NCBI RefSeq assembly: GCF_003369445.1
Contig: NZ_QRCU01000032.1
Coordinates: forward strand, 1-64,000
DNA length: 64,000 bases
Direction: 5' to 3'
DNA from: Arthrobacter silvisoli
GTDB taxonomy: Bacteria > Actinomycetota > Actinomycetes > Actinomycetales > Micrococcaceae
Shown here: positions 1 to 7,415 of the stretch, in pieces
Layout: each line of letters starts with the position of its first letter
Numbering within the stretch: the first letter of the stretch is position 1
Notes under the pieces: model-generated
Databases searched by the model: none
What the model saw: only the letters and a program-made list of their open reading frames with translations
Told to the model about the DNA's origin: nothing
Program-made: the position numbers and the translations under genes

Positions 1-58
1 CGAAGCCGGCAAGAAGGCCACCAAGAACGCCAACGAGCAGGAACAGGCCTCCCACTAA
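1..58 (+). CDS. 3' end of an unidentified gene
   Basis: Only the last 18 codons and a TAA stop (56-58) are inside the window. The readable tail is EAGKKATKNANEQEQASH, rich in lysine, alanine and glutamine and probably flexible. The family cannot be recognised from this tail. A strong hairpin follows about 30 bases downstream, which supports this being the true end of a transcription unit. Confidence 0.55.
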   Translation, partial: EAGKKATKNANEQEQASH

Positions 59-88
59 GGACTGCTTCGACGGTATTACCGGACGAAA

Positions 89-126
89 CGTGGATGACCC
101 CCTCACATTTGAGGGGGTCATCCACG
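89..126. terminator. perfect 17-bp hairpin between convergent genes
   Basis: The arms at 89-105 and 110-126 are perfectly complementary around a 4-base loop (CATT). No long T-run follows on either strand. It lies between the + strand gene ending at 58 and the - strand transporter ending at 181, so it could act as a bidirectional terminator. Confidence 0.7.
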
Positions 127-180
127 CTTAAGCCGGTATTTCCGCGCGGAGCCGTCAATGCGCACACGGCTCGCCGGGAC

Positions 181-1218
181 TTAACCTTCCGCGACCGTCC
201 GCACGGAAGGCACGGGCTCGACGTCGTTCGCGTGGTCAAGCTCCGCGCACGGCTCGGCACCGCCGGGCACCGAAGCGGCCAGGCGGTCAGCGCGGAGTTC
301 GTCCACGCGCACCAGCACCACTCCGACGATGATCAGTGCGCCGCCCAGGAGCTGGATGGTGCCTGGCAGCTCGGACAGCAGCAGCCAGGCCCAGACGACG
401 GCGAACAGCACCTCGGTGAGCGAGATGAATGATGCCACCTTGGATCCGAGGCTGCGGGCTGCCATGATGCCGGTGACGTAGGACAGCACGGTGGACAGCA
501 GCACGAGGCCGGCGACGGACACCCACCACGGGGTGCTCCACGGGCCCAGGTGGGTGTCGGCGGTGCTGAAGGACATCGGCAGCAGGCCGAAAGCGGCGGC
601 CGCCCACATCACGACGGCGCCTGCCAGGAGGCCGCCGGCGGCCAGGACCAGGGGCGGGAGGCCGTCGTTCTGCTTGGCCGTGATGAAGAAGTAGATCACC
701 AGGCACACCGCCGCGGCCATGCCCCAGAGCACGCCCACGAAGTCCACTTTGACGGTGCCGGTGAGGTCGAGCACGAAGACGAGGCCGCCCAGGGACAGGA
801 GGGTGCCGATGGAGGTCAGCGCCCGCGGACGGCGCCGGGTGGCCGCCCAGAGCCAGAGCACGATCATCGTGGGGGCAAGGTATTCGAGCAGCAGGGCAAC
901 GCCCACGGACAGCCGCTCCACGGCATTGAAATAGAACAGCTGGCAGCCGGCCACACCGATGAGGCCGAACAACAGGATGGTGAGCCAGTTTTCCTTGAGC
1001 TGGTGCCAGCGGCCGCGAAGCGCGACGACGGCGGGAACCGCCAGGACCAGTGCGGCGCCGCTGAGGCGGACCGCGACGGCGGCACCCGGCGTCCAGCCGG
1101 ACTCCAGGAGGGATTTCGCGAAAGAGCCGGACAGCCCGAAGACTGCCGAGGAGAAAAGCGCGACGCCCAGGCCGGAGGCCATGAAGCCTGCCGCGCCCCG
1201 GCTCTTGGCAGCTGACAC
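181..1218 (-). CDS. EamA/DMT-family transporter
   Basis: This 345-residue integral membrane protein has about ten hydrophobic segments in two homologous halves, as expected for the drug/metabolite transporter (EamA, RhaT-like) superfamily. Members usually export amino acids or other small metabolites; the substrate cannot be read from the sequence. The tail after the last helix is hydrophilic (about 35 residues). The start is GTG at 1218, chosen because AGGAGG lies about six bases upstream. It is divergent from a CGNR zinc-finger regulator at 1290, and an inverted repeat lies in the short shared promoter region, so the regulator probably controls this exporter. Confidence 0.85.
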   Translation of the reverse strand: MSAAKSRGAAGFMASGLGVALFSSAVFGLSGSFAKSLLESGWTPGAAVAVRLSGAALVLAVPAVVALRGRWHQLKENWLTILLFGLIGVAGCQLFYFNAVERLSVGVALLLEYLAPTMIVLWLWAATRRRPRALTSIGTLLSLGGLVFVLDLTGTVKVDFVGVLWGMAAAVCLVIYFFITAKQNDGLPPLVLAAGGLLAGAVVMWAAAAFGLLPMSFSTADTHLGPWSTPWWVSVAGLVLLSTVLSYVTGIMAARSLGSKVASFISLTEVLFAVVWAWLLLSELPGTIQLLGGALIIVGVVLVRVDELRADRLAASVPGGAEPCAELDHANDVEPVPSVRTVAEG

Positions 1219-1230
1219 AGCACGCCTCCT

Positions 1231-1260
1231 GTCAGGAGTAAAATGGGTTACGCTCCTGAC
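1231..1260. promoter_or_regulatory. inverted repeat in EamA/CGNR divergent promoter
   Basis: GTCAGGAG (1231-1238) and CTCCTGAC (1253-1260) form perfect 8-base arms separated by 14 bases, 12 bases from one start codon and 29 from the other. This is a candidate operator for the adjacent CGNR regulator. Part of the left arm lies next to the ribosome-binding region of the transporter. Confidence 0.5.
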
Positions 1261-1289
1261 AATACTCCCAAGCCAAGTAAGGAGTCAAA

Positions 1290-1832
1290 GTGCTTTTTGC
1301 ACCTGACACTGAAGTGGCCCTGCGCACCGTCGTCAACCTGATCAACACCGCTGCCAATGGAGGCGAGGAACTGGCCACGCCGGAAGACCTTGATGCCTTC
1401 CTGGACGCCGAAGAATTCACCGGTATCCGGGCTGGAACGGAGCGGGAGCTGGAGAGCGTGAAGCGGCTCCGGAAGGAACTCGCGGCGCTGTGGACGGCGG
1501 ACGAAGACACGGCTGTGCAGGCGATCAACCAGTTGCTGATGAAGGCGAAGGCACTCCCCCAGCTGGTGAAGCACGACCACTGGGACTGGCACCTGCATGC
1601 CACCACGCCCGATGCGCCGCTCGCCGACCGCATGGGTACCGAGGCTGCCATGGCACTGGTGGACGTGATCCGCGGCAAGGAAAGGGAGCGCATGCGGGTC
1701 TGCGCCGCAGAGGATTGCGATGCCGTGGTGCTGGACCTCAGCCGGAACCGCTCCAAGCTCTACTGCGATACCGGAAACTGCGCCAACCGGGCGCATGTGG
1801 CGGCATACCGGGCGCGCCGCGCCAGCGCATAA
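1290..1832 (+). CDS. CGNR zinc-finger / ABATE-domain regulator
   Basis: The protein has 180 residues. Residues 1-125 match the alpha-helical ABATE (DUF1470) region. Residues 135-180 form a CGNR zinc finger: Cys138, Cys143, Cys159 and Cys164 are followed by ANRAHVAAYRARR, the family hallmark (here CANR instead of CGNR). These proteins are thought to be stress- or ligand-responsive transcription factors. The start is GTG with AAGGAG five bases upstream. It is divergent from an EamA exporter, a pairing that suggests exporter control. The gene ends in a tandem repeat that contains its own stop codon. Confidence 0.85.
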   Translation: MLFAPDTEVALRTVVNLINTAANGGEELATPEDLDAFLDAEEFTGIRAGTERELESVKRLRKELAALWTADEDTAVQAINQLLMKAKALPQLVKHDHWDWHLHATTPDAPLADRMGTEAAMALVDVIRGKERERMRVCAAEDCDAVVLDLSRNRSKLYCDTGNCANRAHVAAYRARRASA

Positions 1833-1888
1833 GACCAGCGCCAGCGCCTAAGCCCAGCGCCTAAGGCAAGCGCCTAAGGCAAGCGCGG
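1822..1888 (+). repeat. degenerate 13-base tandem repeat over a stop codon
   Basis: The motif CCAGCGC(A/C)TAAG recurs from 1822, 1841 and 1854, with CAAGCGCCTAAG from 1867 and a last partial copy from 1880. The first copy contains the TAA stop of the CGNR gene, so later copies look like duplicated gene-end sequence. It probably arose by slippage. Confidence 0.6.
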
Positions 1889-1909
1889 GCCCGGACGGCC
1901 TGGCCCTGG

Positions 1910-2263
1910 TCAGTTAGTGCCGGGCTCCGGAGCCTCGGGCTTCTCCGGGGCTGCGGGGCCGGGAACGGCACCGCCGTGGCTGCCGGGCCTGCGGGAGGTC
2001 AGGTTGACGCCGGAGCCCTTGCCGAGGTGCTCCGCGTTTTCCTTGTGGCTCATGGAGAGCATTGCGGCCATGACCAGGCTGACGATGAAGGCGATGCCGC
2101 CGCCGGTGAAAGCGAGGTCGAAGCGCGGCGAGTGGCCGCTGCCGCCCGAGGCGAAAATCAGTACCGCGAAGAAGACCAGCGCACCCCAGAATGCGGAAAA
2201 CATCAGCGGCCCCTTCACCGAGGTCCGCATCTTGCGCGGCTCTCCTGGTTGCTGGTCTGCCAA
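1910..2263 (-). CDS. small two-helix membrane protein
   Basis: A conserved-looking 117-residue protein with two transmembrane segments (roughly residues 18-40 and 53-75) and a Pro/Glu-rich C-terminal tail. No functional family was recognised. The start was placed at TTG 2263 because GGAGG (2270-2274 on the complementary strand) sits six bases upstream; an in-frame start further upstream lacks such a site. It lies directly downstream of an HdeD-like membrane protein on the same strand, about 70 bases away, so the two may be cotranscribed. Confidence 0.65.
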   Translation of the reverse strand: MADQQPGEPRKMRTSVKGPLMFSAFWGALVFFAVLIFASGGSGHSPRFDLAFTGGGIAFIVSLVMAAMLSMSHKENAEHLGKGSGVNLTSRRPGSHGGAVPGPAAPEKPEAPEPGTN

Positions 2264-2332
2264 GGTGGTCCTCCAATGGTGCCGGCGCTTCGCGCGCCTC
2301 AAGAGTTCTACAGAAAGTAGAAGGTACGGTTA

Positions 2333-2920
2333 CTAGTTTACGTCCTCGGCGGGTACGCCATGCCCACGGCCTCCACGGCCGCCGGCGTCATGCCGCAGGC
2401 TCAGGCCGGAGAGTGCCCACAGAACCCCCGAAATGATGGCGCCGCCGCCGGCGACGCCCAGCAGCGCGTGCGCTCCGAGGCTAGTGAAGAAGGGCAGCAG
2501 GGCCGCCGTTCCAATGCCTACGACGCCGGAGATCAGCCAGTCGCGTGCCAGCACCTGGCGTCCGCGCCGGCGCAGCCCCTGCACCGCTTCCCACACGCCG
2601 AGCACCAGCAGGGCGAGGGCGCCCGAGGCGGTGACACCGGCGTCGGACTGGGTGAGCAGCGCACCCACGCCGCCGAGGGCGACCACGGCCGCCAGTCCCA
2701 GCGGAACGGTTCCGCTGCGCAGTACGGCGAACGCCGTCGCCAGCAGGTACAACCCGAGCGCCCAGGCAAGAACCTGAACGGACGGCGCCCCCCAAAACAC
2801 CGTCAGCGCCCCGAAAGCGAGGGCGATAGCGGCACGCAGCAGTACGGGCTTCCAGGGCGTGGCGTCATCGGAAGCGGAGAGCCAGGAAGGGACAGATGCT
2901 GACGAGGAGGGGGAAGTCAC
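2333..2920 (-). CDS. HdeD-like (DUF308-type) membrane protein
   Basis: This 195-residue protein has six predicted transmembrane helices in three hairpins separated by short loops and an RRRGR-type basic loop near residue 117. The arrangement and length fit the HdeD/DUF308 membrane family; in enterobacteria HdeD is linked to acid resistance, but here the role is unknown. The GTG start at 2920 has GGAGG almost touching it, an unusually short spacing, and no better in-frame start was seen. The C-terminus is Gly/Arg-rich and cytoplasmic in character. Confidence 0.6.
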   Translation of the reverse strand: MTSPSSSASVPSWLSASDDATPWKPVLLRAAIALAFGALTVFWGAPSVQVLAWALGLYLLATAFAVLRSGTVPLGLAAVVALGGVGALLTQSDAGVTASGALALLVLGVWEAVQGLRRRGRQVLARDWLISGVVGIGTAALLPFFTSLGAHALLGVAGGGAIISGVLWALSGLSLRHDAGGRGGRGHGVPAEDVN

Positions 2921-2974
2921 CCCTCCAGTTTAGCGATCAGAACCTGTCCGGCCGTCGGGCCCCTGGTGCCGGGG

Positions 2975-4312
2975 TCAGGAACCCAGCACCATCCACTTGT
3001 CGCTGCGCGAGCGCAGGCCCAGCGTGACTCCGCGGGCCAGCATATAGCCCAGGCCGAAGGCGGCCCAGAGCCAGAGCAGCCCGGCCGCGCCTTCGGGCCG
3101 GATCAGGTGGACGGCTGCCAGCAGGGGCAGGTAGAAGGCGAGGTTCACGACGCCGGCAATCGCCAGGTAGCGGGCGTCGCCCGCGCCGATCAGCACGCCG
3201 TCGAGCACGAACACGAAGCCGGCCAGCGGCTGCCCGGCGGCCAGGATCCAGAGCGCCCCGGTGAGGGTGGACTGCACGGCGGTGTCGGAGGTGAAGAGCA
3301 GGCCGGCCCACGGCGCGGCGACGGCCAGCAGCGCACCGGTCACGACGCCAAAGCCCAGGCCCCAGCGGATCATGGTCCGGGTGAGTTCGCGCGCCTCGGC
3401 GGGCCTGGCGGCGCCGAGCTCTTTGCCGATCAGGGCCTGGGCCGCGATCGCCAGGGCATCCAGCGCGAAGGCCAGGAAAGAGAAGATGGTCATGGTGAGC
3501 TGGTGCGCGGCCAGGTTCACCGCACCCTGCGAGGTGGCCACGAGCACGGTGGCGAGGATGGCCAGGCGCAGGGAGAGCGTGCGGAGCATCAGCCATGAAC
3601 CCACAGTGGTCATGGCCCGGATGCCATGCCAGTCCGGGCGCAGGGACACCCCGTGCCGGCGGGCGTTCCGGGCGACCATTACCAGGTACACCCCGGCCAT
3701 GGCCCACTGGGCGATGCTGGTGCCGAGCGCCGAACCGGTGACGGAGAGGTGCAGCCCATAGACCAGCACCCAGTTCAGGGCGATGTTGAGGGCGAAGCCG
3801 GCGGTGGCCACCGCCAGCGGGGTGCGGGTGTCCTGCAGGCCGCGGAGCACGCCTGTGCCGGCGAAGATCAGCAGCATGGCAACCAGCCCGGGCATGGACC
3901 AGCGGAGATAGTCGACGGCGAAGCCGCGCACCTCTCCCCCGGCGCCGAAGAGGTCCACGAGCGGCCCGGCAGCGAAGAAGCCGGCCACAGCCAGCACCGT
4001 ACCGAGCAACAGGGCCAGCCACACGCCGTCGCGCCCTGCCCCGAGGGCTTTGGAGAGCTTTCCGTCACCGATCGCACGGGCGACCGCCGGCGTCGTCGAA
4101 TAAGCCAGGAAGACCATCAGCCCGACGGCGGTGTGCAGCAGCGTGGACGCCAGCCCGACCCCGGCCAGTTGGCTGACGCCGAGATGGCCCACGATTGCCG
4201 AGTCCGCGAGGAGGAACAGGGGTTCCGCGATCAGCGCACCAAAGGCCGGAACGGCGAGGCGGAGGATCTCGCGGGCATGGGAGGGGGTGGCACGGGCTAC
4301 GGTCTGGGGCAC
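2975..4312 (-). CDS. MATE-family (DinF-like) efflux transporter
   Basis: A membrane protein of about 445 residues with roughly twelve helices in two bundles. The N-terminal half carries the MATE pattern EPLFLLADSAIVGHLG, and the DinF branch is suggested by similarity of the first bundle. Such proteins export cationic drugs or metabolites using Na+ or H+ gradients. The reading frame is open 55 codons further upstream, but GTG 4312 gives the usual family length and an N-terminus that starts just before the first helix. It is divergent from a DoxX gene across about 170 bases that contain a palindrome. Confidence 0.85.
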   Translation of the reverse strand: MPQTVARATPSHAREILRLAVPAFGALIAEPLFLLADSAIVGHLGVSQLAGVGLASTLLHTAVGLMVFLAYSTTPAVARAIGDGKLSKALGAGRDGVWLALLLGTVLAVAGFFAAGPLVDLFGAGGEVRGFAVDYLRWSMPGLVAMLLIFAGTGVLRGLQDTRTPLAVATAGFALNIALNWVLVYGLHLSVTGSALGTSIAQWAMAGVYLVMVARNARRHGVSLRPDWHGIRAMTTVGSWLMLRTLSLRLAILATVLVATSQGAVNLAAHQLTMTIFSFLAFALDALAIAAQALIGKELGAARPAEARELTRTMIRWGLGFGVVTGALLAVAAPWAGLLFTSDTAVQSTLTGALWILAAGQPLAGFVFVLDGVLIGAGDARYLAIAGVVNLAFYLPLLAAVHLIRPEGAAGLLWLWAAFGLGYMLARGVTLGLRSRSDKWMVLGS

Positions 4313-4370
4313 TTTTCCACCATAACGGGCAGGGCGGACAAGCCCGGGGCTCCGTTGCTTCCCGTCACAT

Positions 4371-4390
4371 TTACTTGACACTTCAAGCAA
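4371..4390. promoter_or_regulatory. palindrome upstream of doxX
   Basis: TTACTTGAC and CTTCAAGCAA form an imperfect inverted repeat with perfect core arms CTTGA (4374-4378) and TCAAG (4383-4387). It contains TTGACA (4375-4380), a consensus -35 element. This resembles MarR-type operators often found before DoxX genes; no regulator gene is adjacent. Confidence 0.4.
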
Positions 4391-4482
4391 TCTCCGGAAC
4401 GCTGCTTGGTGAGGGCGTCGCAGATCCCGGCAAGCGCCGGGGCGCCCCAGACCGCCAACCGCAACGAAACGGTGCAAAAACC

Positions 4483-4917
4483 ATGAACAAGTCCACCCTG
4501 ACCAACACAGCCCTTACCGTCCTGCGCGTCATCGTCGGGTTCATCTTCGCCGCACATGGCTGGCAGAAATTCAATGAATTCACCATCGCCGGCACCCAGG
4601 CCGCCTTCACCCAGATGGGAGTCCCCGGCGCCTCCGTAGTGGCGCCCATCGTGGCCGGACTGGAACTGGCGGGCGGCGTCGCGCTCATCGCCGGCCTCCT
4701 GACCCGCGTGTTCGCTGCACTCCTCGCTGTCGACATGCTCGGCGCACTGGTGCTGGTGCACGCCCCGGCCGGCGTCTTTGTCGCCAACGGCGGCTATGAA
4801 CTGGTGCTGGCACTCGGCGGCGGCGCCCTCGCCGTAGCCCTGGCAGGCGCCGGACGGCTCTCCGTCGACGCCGCAGCCTTCGGCCGCAAGGGCTCCAAGC
4901 TGGGCGTCCTCGCGTAG
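4483..4917 (+). CDS. DoxX-family membrane protein
   Basis: A 144-residue protein with four transmembrane helices. The first segment holds the DoxX signature LRVIVGFIFAAHGWQKF (about residues 14-30), followed by FxxMGVP and a helix containing GLELAGGVALIAGL. DoxX proteins are small quinone- or thiol-linked membrane proteins tied to oxidative stress. The start ATG at 4483 fits the family N-terminus, although no strong ribosome site precedes it. A hairpin terminator with a T-run follows. The gene appears monocistronic and may be controlled through the palindrome about 100 bases upstream. Confidence 0.85.
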   Translation: MNKSTLTNTALTVLRVIVGFIFAAHGWQKFNEFTIAGTQAAFTQMGVPGASVVAPIVAGLELAGGVALIAGLLTRVFAALLAVDMLGALVLVHAPAGVFVANGGYELVLALGGGALAVALAGAGRLSVDAAAFGRKGSKLGVLA

Positions 4918-4942
4918 TTTCCTCGCCCGGGCACTTCAACAG

Positions 4943-4972
4943 AAAACGCACCCGTTTCGGCGGGTGCGTTTT
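4943..4972. terminator. bidirectional rho-independent terminator
   Basis: AAAACGCACCCG (4943-4954) pairs with CGGGTGCGTTTT (4961-4972) around a 6-base loop. The T-run continues to 4973 on the + strand and an A-run on the left serves the - strand. It ends doxX and the convergent AztD-like gene. Confidence 0.9.
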
Positions 4973-4990
4973 TCCTTAAGCGGGTCCAGT

Positions 4991-6271
4991 TCAGCCCTCG
5001 ACACCGGTCAGTTCGTTCGGCACGACGTCGAGCACGGCGCTCTTTTCCACTGTGCCGCTCTTCAGGTCCACGGCGTGGATCTTACGGGCATCCGGCTCGG
5101 TGACGTACGCCGTCGAGCCCTGCACGAAGAGCGTGGGGCGCGGGTCCTGCCAGGTTTCGGATTCCGTCCACGGCGCGGTCACCTTGATGGTGGAGGTGAC
5201 TTTACCGGTGGCGGGGTCGATCACGCGCAGGCCGCCGTCTGTTCCCAGCACCAGGGCCTCGCCGGCCGGTCCGCGGCCGAGGGAGCGGAAGGAGTAGCTG
5301 GTTCCGAGGTCCACGAGCCGCAGTGTGGCGGTCTCAGTGTTGACCAGGGAGATCCGGGTGGGACGCTCCAATTTCGCGGCCTTGTCAACCTTGTAGTCGC
5401 CCAGGACCACCGGGGATTCTTCGGATCCGGCCTGGTTGCCCATGCGCCCGTAGTTGTCGGGGCTGTCCACCTTGGTGAACGTTCCGCCCTTGTAGATCAG
5501 CATGCCGTCCTGGCAACCGAGCACCACGGCGCCGTGCGCGGCGACGGCCTCGCCGTGGACGCCAGGGCAGTTTTCGTTCCGGGCGATTTCCTTGCGGTCC
5601 TGTCCCGCTCCCGGGCCGAGGACGACGGCGCCGGTGCGGCGTTCGTCGTTGCCGAGGGTCACCAGCAGCCCACCGCCCTCGAGCGGAACCGCGACGCCGT
5701 GGTGGGCTTCCGGGGCAGTGTAGACGTCCGTCGCGGGCAGGCCGGTTGTGAGGGTCTTGGCGAAACCGGCGGGATCAAAGCTTTCGACCTTCCCGGAGCC
5801 GTCGCTGAACAGCACCGTCTTTCCCGCGTGGCGCACGACATGCCCGGCCTTACTGGCTTCGAAGGCGCGTTCCGTGAGGCGCGGTTCGGCGGCGTAGTGG
5901 TGGCTGTGGTCGCCGTGGGGCTCGCTCCAGGAGCCGGCGTCGAACACCCGGAAAGCATCGCCGGTGGACACCAGCACGTGGCGGCCGTCGCCGGCCGGGT
6001 TGAGGCGGTTGAAGCCGGCGAGCTCCGCCCCGCCCACAGGCTTCAGGGTCTTTGCGTCGAGGACCGAAATGCCGCCGTCGTAGGTCAGGACGAGGCGCGG
6101 AGCAGGGCCCTGCGCTTCCCGGGCGGCGGCGGGCGAGGCCTCACCGGCGGACGGCCGGGAGGCCGGTCCCGGGGCGGCGCCGCAGCCGGCAAGCAGCAGG
6201 GCGGAAACGAACACGGACGGCACGGCGAGGATGCGGCGGGACGGACGCAGGAACGAGGGGTGAGTGGTCAT
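4991..6271 (-). CDS. AztD-like periplasmic zinc metallochaperone lipoprotein
   Basis: A 426-residue secreted protein. A lipoprotein signal ends at Cys30 (LLLAGC), followed by a Pro/Ser-rich linker and a beta-propeller-like region. A His-rich loop (HGDHSHH, about residue 123) and a later CPGVHGEAV region are typical of AztD, which passes zinc to the AztC binding protein of a zinc ABC importer. No aztABC genes are nearby. The frame is open eight codons further upstream, but that start would lie inside a Zur-like palindrome, so ATG 6271 was chosen. It has no Shine-Dalgarno site and may be leaderless. Zinc-starvation induction is inferred from the box. Confidence 0.8.
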   Translation of the reverse strand: MTTHPSFLRPSRRILAVPSVFVSALLLAGCGAAPGPASRPSAGEASPAAAREAQGPAPRLVLTYDGGISVLDAKTLKPVGGAELAGFNRLNPAGDGRHVLVSTGDAFRVFDAGSWSEPHGDHSHHYAAEPRLTERAFEASKAGHVVRHAGKTVLFSDGSGKVESFDPAGFAKTLTTGLPATDVYTAPEAHHGVAVPLEGGGLLVTLGNDERRTGAVVLGPGAGQDRKEIARNENCPGVHGEAVAAHGAVVLGCQDGMLIYKGGTFTKVDSPDNYGRMGNQAGSEESPVVLGDYKVDKAAKLERPTRISLVNTETATLRLVDLGTSYSFRSLGRGPAGEALVLGTDGGLRVIDPATGKVTSTIKVTAPWTESETWQDPRPTLFVQGSTAYVTEPDARKIHAVDLKSGTVEKSAVLDVVPNELTGVEG

Positions 6272-6282
6272 GTGCTTAACAA

Positions 6283-6297
6283 TAATGATTCTCATTA
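6283..6297 (-). promoter_or_regulatory. Zur-like operator
   Basis: TAATGA-TTC-TCATTA is a perfect 15-base palindrome with a 3-base centre, very similar to actinobacterial Zur/Fur-family boxes (AATGA/TCATT arms). It lies 12 bases before the chosen start of the AztD-like gene, where bound Zur would block transcription. Confidence 0.65.
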
Positions 6298-6407
6298 GAA
6301 ATGGGGAAATCGGGCGGACCCCGTCCCGTCCGTTGCCGTCCCGGACGGCAGGTGACGGGCGTCGTCACACAAGGCGCCGCCGTCGGGCCCGTGGCTAAAC
6401 TCGCCTC

Positions 6408-7385
6408 ATGAGCGAGCCCGCACCGCACTCAGTCACCCTTCGCTTCCTGGCCGCCCCCACCGACGTCGGGCACAGCGGCTCGGTGGATGCCGGTACCGTC
6501 CTGGAATGGGTGGACAAGGCGGCCTACGCCGCGGCCGTGGGCTGGGCCAAGTCCTACTGCGTGACGGCGTACGTCGGCAACATCCATTTCAGCGATCCCG
6601 TGAACAGCGGCGACATGGTGGAAGTGGAGGCAACCATCGTCTACACGGGCCGTTCCTCGATGCACATCCGCACGGTCACCTCGGCAGCCGATCCCAAGGG
6701 CGGGCCGGCCACCATGCGCAGCCAGTGCCTGGTGATCTTCGTGGCGGTCGGCCCGGACGGCAAGCCGGTCCCGGTGCCGCAGTTCACGCCGTCCACGCCT
6801 GCCGAGATCGAACAGCGGGACAACGCCCTCGCGCGGATCGCCGTGCGCGAGCGGATCGTCGAAGCGATGAACGCCCAGGTATATACCGACGCCGGAACTG
6901 CGGAGCGTGTGGTGCTGCGGTTCATGGCCTCCCCCACCGATGTGAACTGGGGCGGCAAGGTGCACGGCGGCATCGTCATGAAATGGATCGACGAGGCCGC
7001 ATATGTCTGCGCCTCGCGATACTGCGGCCGGGACACCGTGGCGGTGTTCTCGGGCGGCGTCCGCTTCTACCGGCCGCTGCTGATCGGCGACGTCGTGGAG
7101 GTGGAGGCCCGGCTGGTGTACACCGGCAACAAGGGCATGCACATCGCGGTCCACGTGCGCTCCGGCAGCCCGAAGAGCCGGGAAATGAACCTCACCACCT
7201 ACTGCCTGACGGTGATGGTGGCCCGCGACGAAAACGGAACCTCGGTGCCGGTGCCCCAGTGGATACCGGTCAGCGAGGAGGACAAGCGCCTCCACGCGCA
7301 TGCCCGGGAACTGCTGGAAATCCGTGGATACGCACCGGGCAACCGCCTGCCCGGCCACCTGCTGCAGGGCGAAGCAGGCGCTTAG
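6408..7385 (+). CDS. acyl-CoA thioesterase with two hotdog domains
   Basis: A 325-residue protein built from two tandem hotdog (4HBT) domains, about residues 8-125 and 165-280. Each has the long central helix after a glycine-rich turn: DAGTVLEWVDKAA in the first and HGGIVMKWIDEAAY in the second. The HGG...D motif typical of BFIT/YciA-type thioesterases is complete only in the second domain; the first has DAG in place of HGG. It probably hydrolyses acyl-CoA esters in the cytoplasm. TAAACT about 15 bases upstream of the ATG resembles a -10 box, so the mRNA may be nearly leaderless. Confidence 0.85.
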   Translation: MSEPAPHSVTLRFLAAPTDVGHSGSVDAGTVLEWVDKAAYAAAVGWAKSYCVTAYVGNIHFSDPVNSGDMVEVEATIVYTGRSSMHIRTVTSAADPKGGPATMRSQCLVIFVAVGPDGKPVPVPQFTPSTPAEIEQRDNALARIAVRERIVEAMNAQVYTDAGTAERVVLRFMASPTDVNWGGKVHGGIVMKWIDEAAYVCASRYCGRDTVAVFSGGVRFYRPLLIGDVVEVEARLVYTGNKGMHIAVHVRSGSPKSREMNLTTYCLTVMVARDENGTSVPVPQWIPVSEEDKRLHAHARELLEIRGYAPGNRLPGHLLQGEAGA

Positions 7386-7415
7386 TCGCCTGCCCGGGAG
7401 CCTGGCGGGCACCCG

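Noticed and set aside
4964..6298. Long + strand frame opposite the AztD-like gene
   Set aside because: Codon composition is that of a high-GC shadow frame; the - strand frame has a lipobox, known motifs and a Zur box.
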